Assembly (NCBI GenBank): GCA_902793405.1
Contig: CADBDH010000020.1
Span: forward strand, 1 to 44,954
Length of the DNA: 44,954 nucleotides
Origin: an uncultured Bacteroidales bacterium
GTDB lineage: Bacteria; Bacteroidota; Bacteroidia; Bacteroidales; Muribaculaceae
Direction of reading: 5' to 3'
The notes beneath the pieces are model-generated. The model did not search any database, was not told the DNA's origin, and saw only the letters and a list, made by a program, of their open reading frames with translations. The stretch's first letter is position 1; the number at the start of each line of letters is the position of its first letter. The position numbers and the translations under genes were made by a program. Of this stretch, positions 17,547-24,790 are shown in pieces.

Positions 17547-17558
17547 TCAACGCTCGCA
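17533..17558 (+). terminator. perfect hairpin overlapping the dus stop codon
   Basis: TGCGAGCGTTG (17533-17543), loop TGAT, CAACGCTCGCA (17548-17558). The left arm is the coding end of dus and the stop TGA sits in the loop. There is no T-tract; TTTAGGG heptads start at once. Confidence 0.7.
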
Positions 17559-17600
17559 GTTTAGGGTCTAGAGTCTAGGGTTTAGGGCTTAGAGAGTTAG
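17559..17600 (+). repeat. heptad block (TAG type) after dus
   Basis: Units TTTAGGG, TCTAGAG, TCTAGGG, TTTAGGG, CTTAGAG with 7-bp period, beginning at the edge of the dus hairpin. Confidence 0.8.
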
Positions 17601-17800
17601 CGCATTCCTTGACTCACTTCAATCCTCTTAGTTTTTCAAACAACTAGAACAATCACTTAAGTAAACAACTACAACAACTTTTATAATTGGCATTCGCACC
17701 TATCAATGAGGCGCGAATGTCTTTTTGTACTTTAATTTTGAAGCTGTGAGTATCGCGGGCATGAGTGCGGATGCAATCATTTAAATCCTTATAATCCGCC

Positions 17801-17855
17801 GGCAGAAAACAAAAGAATTACCGCGGGGCTGTGGGGAGCCACCTACGGTAATTCT
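17801..17855 (-). terminator. terminator of pepD
   Basis: The perfect 10-bp arms AGAATTACCG (17814-17823) and CGGTAATTCT (17846-17855) are followed on the minus strand by TTTGTTTTC. It lies about 20 bp past the stop at 17877. Confidence 0.75.
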
Positions 17856-17876
17856 CGGGGATTATGAAAAAAACTA

Positions 17877-19337
17877 TTACTTCTTGACGGGAGCCTCCTC
17901 GAGGGCCTTAACGAGCAGTTTCCAGAAGGGCTCTGCTGCGGGGATATAGGCACGCTCGATGGTGGTGTGCGGGCTGCGCAGGGTGGGACCGAAGCTCACT
18001 ACGTCCATGTGCGGGTATTTGCCCAGGATGATGGAGCACTCCAGACCGGCATGGTCCACTTGGACGATACCTTCCTCGTTGAACAGTCTCTTGTACAGGT
18101 CGAGCAGCATGTGCAGGGCCTCGCTGTCGGGGTTGGGATCCCAACCGATGTAGTCACCGCCGGTCTCTACCTTGAAGTCGGCGAGGTGGAAGCAGGTCAT
18201 CAACATCTTAACGATGTAGTCCTTCATGTCCTCGCGGGCCGAGCGGGCCAGGATTTTAACGGCAGCCTTGCCGTGCTCGATGTCGATGATGGCGAGGTTG
18301 GAGGAGGTCTCTACCACGTTGGGATAAGCGGGGATATAGCGTACCACGCCGTCGTGGCAGGCATACAGGGCACGCAGGATGGTCGTCTGGTCTTCGAGGG
18401 CCATCTTCGTCTTGGGACGGTCGATAGCCTTCAAGGTCAGGTCCACATCGTCCTCGATGAGTTTGAACTCACTCTCGAACTGGGCCTTCATTGTCTTGAC
18501 GAGCTTCTTCAGGCCCTTGATGTTGTCCTTGGGCACGACGACAATGGTCTCGGCCTTGAAGGGGATGGCATTGCGCATGTTGCCGCCATGCCAGCTCACC
18601 AGGCGGGCCTTGTGGTCCACGATGGCCAGTTGCAGCAGGCGAGCCATCAGCTTGTTGGCGTTGGCACGGCCCTCATGGATTTCGAGGCCGCTGTGTCCGC
18701 CCTTCAGGCCCTTGAGGGTGATGCGCACTGCAGAGTCGCCGGCAGCGGTCTTCACCTCATTATACTTGCGCGTGCAGGTAACGTCGATACCGCCGGCGCT
18801 GCCGATGACGAACTTGCCCCAGGTCTCGCTGTCGAGGTTGAACAGGATGTCGCCCTTCATCTGACCTTTGGGCAGGTCGTTGGCGCCATACATGCCCGTC
18901 TCCTCGTCCTTGGTGATGAGGCCCTCGATGGGACCGTGCTTGAGGTCCTTGTCCTCCATTACTGCCATGATGGCTGCCACGCCCAGACCGTCGTCAGCAC
19001 CCAGGGTGGTACCGCGGGCCTTGACCCACTTGCCGTCGATGTAGGGCTCGATGGGATCCTTCTCGAAGTTGTGCTTCGACTCGGGCGTCTTCTGGGGCAC
19101 CATGTCCATGTGGGCCTGCATAGTGATGCATTTGCGGTTCTCCATGCCGGGAGTGGCGGGTTTGCGCATCACGATGTTGCCGGCGGGGTCCTGGAAGGCC
19201 TCCACGCCGATCTTCTTGGCGAAGTCGAGCAGATACTGCTGGATTTTCTCAACATGTCCCGAGGGACGGGGAATCTGCGTCAGCGCATAGAAGTTGCGCC
19301 AGATGCACGTCGGTTTCAGTTTTTCAATCTCGTTCAT
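17877..19337 (-). CDS. pepD: aminoacyl-histidine dipeptidase (cytosol non-specific dipeptidase, M20C)
   Basis: This 486-residue cytoplasmic metallopeptidase hydrolyses a wide range of dipeptides, including Xaa-His. M20 di-zinc motifs are intact: QAHMDMV (His76, Asp78), GADDGLG (bridging Asp115), the catalytic KDEETGM (Glu145/Glu146), NLDSE (Asp169) and the C-terminal DHAGLECSIILGKYP with the last His ligand. Length fits PepD. It is monocistronic with its own promoter and terminator. No anomaly seen. Confidence 0.94.
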   Translation of the reverse strand: MNEIEKLKPTCIWRNFYALTQIPRPSGHVEKIQQYLLDFAKKIGVEAFQDPAGNIVMRKPATPGMENRKCITMQAHMDMVPQKTPESKHNFEKDPIEPYIDGKWVKARGTTLGADDGLGVAAIMAVMEDKDLKHGPIEGLITKDEETGMYGANDLPKGQMKGDILFNLDSETWGKFVIGSAGGIDVTCTRKYNEVKTAAGDSAVRITLKGLKGGHSGLEIHEGRANANKLMARLLQLAIVDHKARLVSWHGGNMRNAIPFKAETIVVVPKDNIKGLKKLVKTMKAQFESEFKLIEDDVDLTLKAIDRPKTKMALEDQTTILRALYACHDGVVRYIPAYPNVVETSSNLAIIDIEHGKAAVKILARSAREDMKDYIVKMLMTCFHLADFKVETGGDYIGWDPNPDSEALHMLLDLYKRLFNEEGIVQVDHAGLECSIILGKYPHMDVVSFGPTLRSPHTTIERAYIPAAEPFWKLLVKALEEAPVKK

Positions 19338-19397
19338 TTTCTTGATTCTGTTAATGTCTTACAGGTTTAAATAAAGAATGTATTTGTTATTCGGCTG

Positions 19398-19405
19398 CAA
19401 ATATA
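19398..19405 (-). promoter_or_regulatory. -7 promoter box of pepD
   Basis: The minus strand reads TATATTTG about 60 nt before the ATG at 19337. The -33 element is weak. Confidence 0.55.
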
Positions 19406-19576
19406 GTGAAAAAATTTTAAGTTGTTGGTTTTTTAAGTTGTTAGTTTCTCATTTTTGGCCGTTAGTTTACATCCACATCCTGTTGCCTCTCCCATAAAGA
19501 AAATAAGAAATACAACAAATACAATGGCATCCGCACCAATGAAGCATTAATAACAACTTTGACAACTCATACAACA

Positions 19577-19649
19577 GGCGTCCGCTCCCTAGGGCCTCAC
19601 ACAAAGGCGCAAAGTCGCTAAGTTTATGGGGCGACGAATGAAACGAATG
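19577..19649 (+). repeat. left arm of a 73-bp inverted repeat flanking the BspA-like gene
   Basis: By hand alignment this matches the reverse complement of 20866-20938 at 63 of 73 positions without gaps. The shared core reads AAAGGCGC(A/G)AAGTCGCTAA. Both arms begin with the GGC(A/G)TCCGC nonamer and end near GCATC(C/T)GCGCC. Confidence 0.85.
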
Positions 19650-19798
19650 CATCCGCGCCTTTATAATTAAAGACAACTTTAACAACTCAAACAACTGGCG
19701 TCCGCGCCTCTGTTGCCAGTAACGCGGAAGCCCCTTTAAGCTTTAATCTGCGAATGAAACTTTTTTCCTGTTTTCATGTGTTTTTGTGAGATTTTTGT

Positions 19799-19806
19799 TA
19801 GATTTG
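19799..19806 (+). promoter_or_regulatory. -7 promoter box of the BspA-like gene
   Basis: TAGATTTG, 32 bp before the ATG at 19838. The upstream TTTTTG-rich stretch does not give an ideal -33 spacing. Confidence 0.5.
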
Positions 19807-19837
19807 CGGCAATTATTAACTTTAAACTAAAATCGTT

Positions 19838-20755
19838 ATGAAAAAACGATCATTTCTCTTTCGGCTGGTTGTCCTGGTGGCGGCCATGATGTGTGCCCTC
19901 GGCGTCGCCGCAGCCGAGGCTTATGCATGTTACACGCCCTCGAACACGACGCTCACGTTCTACTACGACACCGAGCGCAGCAGTCGTTCGGGCACGACCT
20001 ACGACCTGAACACGGGATATAACTATCCCGACTGGTACACTGATGGCACCAATTTCAATGTGACCGAGGTGGTCTTTGACCCGTCGTTTGCTGGTGCCCG
20101 CCCGACGAGCACCATCTATTGGTTCTTTGCTTTGTTTAATCTTCAATCCATCGCGGGCCTGGAGTACTTGAACACCAGCGAGGTGACCGATATGGCTTGG
20201 ATGTTCTTTTACTGTGCAAATCTGACGAGCCTTGACTTGAGCCACTTTAACACGTCCAAGGTAAACTCAATGTATAACATGTTGGGTTACTGCCAAAGCC
20301 TAACAAGCCTTGACCTGAGCAATTTCAACACATCCCAGGTAATCAGTATGAGTAGCATGTTCGATCATTGTGCCAATCTGCAGATCATCTATGTGGGTGA
20401 CGGTTGGAGCACGGCGGAAGTGTCGATCTCCACAAATATGTTCCTGGACTGCACAAACTTGGTAGGTGGCCAGGGCACGGCCTATGATGCCAATCACATT
20501 GACAAGGAATATGCCCGCATCGACGGCGGCCCCAGCAACCCGGGCTACTTCACGGCTAAGAATGCCGGCCTGCGTGGTGACGTGAACGGTGACGGCAGCG
20601 TGAATATCAGTGACGTGACGGCCCTGATCGACTACCTGTTGACCAACAATGCTTTGGGCATCAGCTTGAGTGGTGCCGACTGCAACCAGGACAGCAGCGT
20701 CAACATCAGCGACGTCACTGCCCTGATCGACTACCTGCTCTCCGGCACTTGGTAA
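19838..20755 (+). CDS. BspA-like (DUF285) surface protein with C-terminal dockerin-like pair
   Basis: This 305-residue secreted protein has a signal peptide (1-25). The middle (about 70-215) carries DUF285/BspA-type leucine-rich repeats of the form F-N-T-S-x-V-x-x-M-x-x-M-F-x-x-C-x-x-L-x-x-L-D-L, such as HFNTSKVNSMYNML and NFNTSQVISMSSMF. The C-terminus (about 248-303) has two dockerin-type repeats, DVNGDGSVNISDVTALIDYL and DCNQDSSVNISDVTALIDYL, separated by about 13 residues. BspA-like proteins commonly mediate adhesion; dockerins normally bind cohesins, though none is seen in this window. The gene is bracketed by a 73-bp inverted repeat, suggesting it could move or invert as a unit; that is inference. 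No partner genes. Confidence 0.88.
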   Translation: MKKRSFLFRLVVLVAAMMCALGVAAAEAYACYTPSNTTLTFYYDTERSSRSGTTYDLNTGYNYPDWYTDGTNFNVTEVVFDPSFAGARPTSTIYWFFALFNLQSIAGLEYLNTSEVTDMAWMFFYCANLTSLDLSHFNTSKVNSMYNMLGYCQSLTSLDLSNFNTSQVISMSSMFDHCANLQIIYVGDGWSTAEVSISTNMFLDCTNLVGGQGTAYDANHIDKEYARIDGGPSNPGYFTAKNAGLRGDVNGDGSVNISDVTALIDYLLTNNALGISLSGADCNQDSSVNISDVTALIDYLLSGTW

Positions 20756-20827
20756 GAAACTGCGATTTTCGCAAATTAAACTAATGGCATCCACATTCTT
20801 TTAATTGTTGGCGAATTTAATGAATTG

Positions 20828-20857
20828 GCATCTGCGCTCAAACCGGGGCGCAGATGC
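20828..20857 (+). terminator. nonamer-derived hairpin after the BspA-like gene
   Basis: Perfect 10-bp arms GCATCTGCGC and GCGCAGATGC with a 10-nt loop, followed by TTTCGTT. It may terminate the upstream gene; the stem is built from two opposed copies of the nonamer family. Confidence 0.5.
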
Positions 20858-20865
20858 TTTCGTTA

Positions 20866-20938
20866 CATTCGTATCATTCGCCGACCAAAAAACTTAGCGA
20901 CTTCGCGCCTTTGCGTGAGGCCCAAGGGTGCGGATGCC
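20866..20938 (-). repeat. right arm of the 73-bp inverted repeat
   Basis: Reverse complement of 19577-19649 with 10 mismatches by hand alignment. The gene at 19838-20755 lies between the arms. Confidence 0.85.
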
Positions 20939-20976
20939 AACTAAAAACTGAAAACTTACAACTAAAAACTAAAAAG
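20939..20976 (+). repeat. heptad block (CTA type) before the GH13 gene
   Basis: Units related to CTAAAAA and CTTACAA follow the reverse-orientation GGCATCCGC. They lie just upstream of the GH13 promoter and start. Confidence 0.7.
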
Positions 20977-20981
20977 ATTAT

Positions 20982-20989
20982 TATCTTTG
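20982..20989 (+). promoter_or_regulatory. -7 promoter box of the second GH13 gene
   Basis: TATCTTTG, 28 bp before the ATG at 21017. It overlaps a potential TTG start at 20987, which rules that start out. Confidence 0.65.
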
Positions 20990-21016
20990 CCAGGATTAAA
21001 CAAGATTTTAGTGTAT

Positions 21017-22423
21017 ATGAAGAAGTTTTTTTCTACTGTTTTGATTGCCCTTATGGGTGTGATGGCTGGCATGGCACAGGCTCCTGAGGCCGGCCAGGGT
21101 AATAACGAGATTATTCTCCACGCCTGGTCGTGGTCGTTCAACACCATCAAGGAACATCTGCCCGAGATTAAGGATGCGGGCTACACGATTGTGCAGACCT
21201 CGCCCATCAACGAGTGCGTCGTGGGCGAAGGCGGCGGCCGTCAGCTCTTTGGCCACGGCAAGTGGTACTACCATTACCAGCCGACGGACTGGACCATCGG
21301 CAACTACCAGCTGGGCACGCGCGACGAGTTCAAGGCGATGTGCGACGAGGCTACCCGCCTGGGGCTGCGCGTCATTGTGGATGTGCTGCCTAACCACACG
21401 GTGATTGACCGCACGCAGATCAACGCGCGACTGGACAGCGCCGTAAATGGCCGTGAGAACCTGTTCCACGCCAACGGCCTGTGGCCCATCAAGGATTACA
21501 GCGACCGCTACCAGTGCACAACGGGCGAGATGGGTACGCTGCCCGACGTGAACACCGAGAACCCCGACTTCCAGTACTACTACATGCAGTATGTCAACGA
21601 CGTGCTGGCCTGCGGTGCCAGAGGTTTCCGCTACGACACAGCCAAGCACATCGGCCTGCCTAATGAGATGCGCGACCCCAAGTCGCCCGAGAACGACTTC
21701 TGGGACGTGGCCATGGGCCGCAAGGCTGTCAAGGGCCTCAGGCTGGCCTTGCCGCGCGAGGAGCTCTTCATCTATGGCGAGGTGCTGCAGGACCGCAATG
21801 TGCCCGAGCAGGGCTATGCCGAGTATATGGACCTCACGGCCAGCAACTACGGCTGGGTGCTGCGCAACGTGCTCAACAAGCATGATGCCCGCGCCGACAA
21901 CCTGCTGACCTGGCACCACTCGGTAGATCCCGCCCACCTGGTGACCTGGGTAGAGTCGCACGACACCTATTGTAACGAACACGCTTCGGCCGGCATGAGC
22001 GACGAGCTCATCCGCCTGGGATGGGTCTTTCTGACCGCCCGCAAGTATGGCACGCCGCTGTTCTACAGCCGCCCTCACGGCAGCACCCGCGAGAACTATT
22101 GGGGTGACAACGAGATCGGCAAGGTGGGCAACGACGAGTTCAAGCACCCTGTGGTGAAGGCCGTCAATGAGTTCCGCCACCGCAATATCAATCAGCCCGA
22201 AAAAATCGTCTATAGCGATAACGGCAAGCAGATCATTGTGGAGCGCGGCACCAAGGCCGCCGTGGTCATCAACCTCGACGAGCAACCCGCCCAGGTGGCC
22301 ATCCCCGTGACCCTGAGCAACGGCAAATACCGCGACGTAGTGACCAAGCAGCGCCTGCAAGTGAAGAAAGGCGTCCTCAAGGGCATCCTGGCCCCGATGA
22401 CAGCCTACGTGCTCTACAAGTAA
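21017..22423 (+). CDS. secreted GH13 alpha-amylase
   Basis: This 468-residue GH13 enzyme with a signal peptide (MKKFFSTVLIALMGVMAGMA) is predicted to hydrolyse starch or malto-oligosaccharides. The start is ATG 21017 because the promoter box overlaps the only longer in-frame option. Barrel motifs: WSFNTIKEHLPEIKDAGYTIV, DVLPNHT, GFRYDTAKH (nucleophile Asp207), IYGEVLQ (acid/base Glu255), VESHDTY (Asp316). A compact C-terminal beta domain follows (YSDNGKQIIVERG ... MTAYVLYK). It differs from the GH13 lipoprotein at 1272-2624 in sequence and anchoring, so the two may act at different sites. Monocistronic, with a bidirectional terminator after it. Confidence 0.92.
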   Translation: MKKFFSTVLIALMGVMAGMAQAPEAGQGNNEIILHAWSWSFNTIKEHLPEIKDAGYTIVQTSPINECVVGEGGGRQLFGHGKWYYHYQPTDWTIGNYQLGTRDEFKAMCDEATRLGLRVIVDVLPNHTVIDRTQINARLDSAVNGRENLFHANGLWPIKDYSDRYQCTTGEMGTLPDVNTENPDFQYYYMQYVNDVLACGARGFRYDTAKHIGLPNEMRDPKSPENDFWDVAMGRKAVKGLRLALPREELFIYGEVLQDRNVPEQGYAEYMDLTASNYGWVLRNVLNKHDARADNLLTWHHSVDPAHLVTWVESHDTYCNEHASAGMSDELIRLGWVFLTARKYGTPLFYSRPHGSTRENYWGDNEIGKVGNDEFKHPVVKAVNEFRHRNINQPEKIVYSDNGKQIIVERGTKAAVVINLDEQPAQVAIPVTLSNGKYRDVVTKQRLQVKKGVLKGILAPMTAYVLYK

Positions 22424-22444
22424 TCCCTAATTGGGAAAAACAAA

Positions 22445-22480
22445 AACAAGCCCTTTGTCAAACATAGGGCTTGTTTTTTT
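22445..22480. terminator. bidirectional terminator between convergent genes
   Basis: AACAAGCCCT (22445-22454) and AGGGCTTGTT (22466-22475) form a 10-bp stem with T-tracts on both strands. It serves the GH13 gene (plus) and the kinase gene ending at 22498 (minus). Confidence 0.85.
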
Positions 22481-22497
22481 TGTGTTGGTGTGGTAGT

Positions 22498-23241
22498 TTA
22501 GAGTTCGAGGGGGAAGTCGACGGGGTGGCGGCGGCTGTAGCGGGTCCAGAAGGCGGTGCGGGCCTGCATGGTGAGGCGGACGGCTTCGTCAGGGTCAAAA
22601 CCGCGTGCGGCGGCATAGCTGCGGGCAATGAGCTCGATAAAGCGTTTGGGGCCCCACAGGCGGCGCAGGGCGGCACAACCGTCGGCCATGTCCACCTTGC
22701 CGAAACGCATGCGGTTGATATCGACCACCGCGAAATGATAGCCCTGTTCGTCCTTGTCCCACAGGATATTGCCCGGGGAGTAGTCGAGGTGCAGCACCTC
22801 GGCCTCGTGCATCGCGGCGGTGTAGCGACCCAGGGCATCGGCGATGTCTTCGTAGGTGCCCTCACGGGCATCGCACAGTTCATACATGGTGTGCCTGAGC
22901 GGGCACTGCACGCTGACGAAGTAACTCAGCCCCAGCAGGCCGCAACGGCGCTGCTCGATATAGGCGATGGGCTCGGGTGTATCGATGCCGCGCTCGAGCA
23001 GGCGGGTGGGGTAGCGATAGGCCCGCAGACCCTTGGGCAGGCGGATTCCCAACGAATACACCACGCGGTTCAACGCGTGGGGCACGCAGTAGCGCTTGAC
23101 GTTGACCAGGGTGCCGTCGGGGGCGGTGATGACGCGCAACTGGTTGCGTTTGTCATAGATGACCTCGCCCAGCCGTTCAAAGTCCTCGGGCAGCCGTTCC
23201 AGCCACTCGCGCAGGTGCTCGTATTTCTTATTGATGAGCAT
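22498..23241 (-). CDS. lipopolysaccharide-type kinase (Kdo/WaaP/InaA family)
   Basis: This 247-residue protein belongs to the small kinase-like family that phosphorylates sugars of the LPS inner core. Visible motifs: VNVKRY with the probable ATP-binding Lys49, the catalytic HLDYSPGNILWD (151-162, Asp153, Asn158) and the metal-binding VVDINR (Asp174). No signal peptide or transmembrane segment, so it acts on the cytoplasmic side of the membrane. It lies 15 bp after the sugar-isomerase-like gene and is probably co-transcribed with it. Substrate cannot be fixed from sequence. Confidence 0.82.
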   Translation of the reverse strand: MLINKKYEHLREWLERLPEDFERLGEVIYDKRNQLRVITAPDGTLVNVKRYCVPHALNRVVYSLGIRLPKGLRAYRYPTRLLERGIDTPEPIAYIEQRRCGLLGLSYFVSVQCPLRHTMYELCDAREGTYEDIADALGRYTAAMHEAEVLHLDYSPGNILWDKDEQGYHFAVVDINRMRFGKVDMADGCAALRRLWGPKRFIELIARSYAAARGFDPDEAVRLTMQARTAFWTRYSRRHPVDFPLEL

Positions 23242-23256
23242 TCTTGTAGCTTTTGG

Positions 23257-24492
23257 CTAAATGCTGATTGCTGAGAGTTGCTGAAGAATCGTTTCCAATT
23301 TCTTGACGTGGTCGCCGCGGACGATGACGTGGTGGTTGCCGATGCTGCGCTCGAGGAAGTAGTCCAAAGGCTCGTCGAGGCGCAGATGGAGTTGAGTGCG
23401 GCACATGTTGGGGTTGGTGGTGCATTCCAGCAGGCGGGCTCGGCTGATGAAATAGCGCTCCATGCCTGCTCCGCCGCACTTGACCACGGTCATGTCCATG
23501 GGGTCGAAAACGCCCTCGACGGCGACACCGCTCAGTGACTCGTAGTGGTCGCGCACGATGTAGCGGTCGGCCATCGCGGGGGCGATGGTGCAGTGGGCAA
23601 AGACCATCTCATGGGCGGTATTGTCGAGTATCTTTGACGGGTTGGCCATGAAGGTCATCTCGCCCGTGGCAACCTGCACAGCGAGCATGGTGAGCAGGGT
23701 CTGCTCGTCGCCCTCGCAGCCGGCAGGAATACCCTCCTGGTTGAGCAGTGCCAGTGCCACGCAGCCTGTGGTATGGGTCGTGGGAATCAGGTCAAAGCAG
23801 TTGAGGGTGAAAGCATCCAAGTGGTAGTGCTCCACAATGCCCTTGACCGAGCGGTAGAGTCGCATCGCCTTGACCACCTCGTCGCGTGACGGTTCCAGGA
23901 TGCCCACGGCCTTGTTGATGAACTCGTCGGCGAGGTCCTGCACCTCGTTGTCACCGATGGCCTCGTAGCCCTTGACCACCTCGTCGAGGGGCACATCGAC
24001 CATCTCGATGCCCCAGCGCTCGTGCATGGCGGCATAGTCCACATTGCTGGCGATGAGCCATCCCGACGGCTTGCCGATGACGCCCACACGCTTGCCTTTG
24101 AGCTCATTGACGGTCTTCTGAGCAAGGGCATAGTCGTCGATGCCGTGCATGATGAAATCTGTTGGGCCGTGCAGCACGCGGCCATGGCGGCCATTCTGGC
24201 GCATCCACGACAGGATTTCGAGCGAGGCGGCGAGCGAATTCTTCAGACCGTCGGCAATGAGCATGACATAAGGCGGCAGACGGTCGATATTGGCCTTGAC
24301 CATCTCCTCGACGCCACCGCTGCCCACAAGCACCATCGTGGCGCCCTCGGGCAGGGGTTTGTCCAATTCCTCGGGGAAGATATAACGCACGTCATAACGC
24401 TCGGCAACAGCGTCGAGCAACTCGTGGTGGTCGGTAAAAATCGACTCGCGGCTAGCCAGCGACGACGCAAAAGTAATCAAATTCAGTTTCAT
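23257..24492 (-). CDS. L-fucose/L-arabinose isomerase-like protein
   Basis: This 411-residue cytoplasmic protein resembles the L-fucose/L-arabinose isomerase superfamily, which interconverts aldoses and ketoses with a divalent metal. The best evidence is the C-terminal-domain pattern TTGCVALALLNQEGIPAGCEGD, where the Glu/Asp pair usually binds metal, plus an N-terminal Rossmann-like part (VLVGSGGVEEMV, GKRVGVIGKPSGWLI). It is shorter than true FucI (about 590), so it may be a degenerate or specialised relative. It forms a two-gene unit with the LPS-type kinase downstream, hinting at a shared sugar, possibly an envelope glycan component. Reaction not established. Confidence 0.7.
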   Translation of the reverse strand: MKLNLITFASSLASRESIFTDHHELLDAVAERYDVRYIFPEELDKPLPEGATMVLVGSGGVEEMVKANIDRLPPYVMLIADGLKNSLAASLEILSWMRQNGRHGRVLHGPTDFIMHGIDDYALAQKTVNELKGKRVGVIGKPSGWLIASNVDYAAMHERWGIEMVDVPLDEVVKGYEAIGDNEVQDLADEFINKAVGILEPSRDEVVKAMRLYRSVKGIVEHYHLDAFTLNCFDLIPTTHTTGCVALALLNQEGIPAGCEGDEQTLLTMLAVQVATGEMTFMANPSKILDNTAHEMVFAHCTIAPAMADRYIVRDHYESLSGVAVEGVFDPMDMTVVKCGGAGMERYFISRARLLECTTNPNMCRTQLHLRLDEPLDYFLERSIGNHHVIVRGDHVKKLETILQQLSAISI

Positions 24493-24530
24493 CGTTTATT
24501 CTGTTATTTCGTTAGTTGCATAAGGCGCAA

Positions 24531-24538
24531 CAAAGATA
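24531..24538 (-). promoter_or_regulatory. -7 promoter box of the isomerase-like/kinase pair
   Basis: The minus strand reads TATCTTTG about 40 nt before the ATG at 24492; the -33 is unclear. Confidence 0.6.
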
Positions 24539-24730
24539 GTGAATAGTTTCCACATTGCCGCCACCAATCCCATTTTTTCATTTGTCAAGACGGCTTGTTC
24601 GGCATATTGGCCGTTTTTTTGTTCGTCAAGTTGTCGGGGTATGGTGATGAGGTGGCGGATAGTGTTAAGCTTTTAACAATATATTTGTTAAATTAACGTG
24701 ATTTTCACGCGGGGGTGTTGGGTAATGATG

Positions 24731-24738
24731 TATTTTTG
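24731..24738 (+). promoter_or_regulatory. -7 promoter box of the Bat operon
   Basis: TATTTTTG about 50 nt before the moxR ATG at 24791; the -33 region is GC-rich and weak. It is the only clear promoter before the eight-gene run. Confidence 0.6.
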
Positions 24739-24790
24739 CACCTTGTAAAATAGCTTACGTTTGAAATTATACGGAAAAAACAATATTGTT

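Larger units (their letters stand above)
17547..17876. other. gap between dus and pepD: repeats and terminators, no gene
   Basis: This holds the right arm of the dus hairpin, a TAG heptad block (17559-17600), a looser AACAACT-type repeat (17639-17680), the hairpin GGCATTCGC ... GCGAATGTC (17689-17697 and 17712-17720) followed by TTTTTG, which could terminate dus, a reverse copy of the nonamer core GCGGATGC (17767-17774), and the pepD terminator. No coding sequence is supported. Confidence 0.7.
19338..19837. other. repeat-rich gap between pepD and the BspA-like gene
   Basis: No gene is supported. It contains the pepD promoter, four copies of the nonamer family in the same orientation (GGCATCCGC 19526-19534, GGCGTCCGC 19577-19585, TGCATCCGC 19648-19656, GGCGTCCGC 19697-19705), two near-copies of a phrase starting ACAACTTT and ending ACAACA/TGGCGTCCGC (ending 19585 and 19705), the left arm of a 73-bp inverted repeat, and the promoter of the next gene. 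Confidence 0.75.
20756..21016. other. repeat-rich gap between the BspA-like gene and GH13 gene
   Basis: It contains GGCATCCAC (20786-20794), GGCATCTGC (20827-20835), the hairpin GCATCTGCGC/GCGCAGATGC (20828-20837, 20848-20857), the right arm of the 73-bp inverted repeat (20866-20938), a reverse nonamer GGCATCCGC (20930-20938, minus), CTAAAAA-type heptads (20939-20976) and the GH13 promoter. Confidence 0.8.
24493..24790. other. divergent intergenic region upstream of moxR
   Basis: It holds the minus promoter at 24531-24538 and the moxR promoter at 24731-24738. A GTTAAGCTTTTAAC inverted sequence lies near 24664-24677. No gene is supported. Confidence 0.6.
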
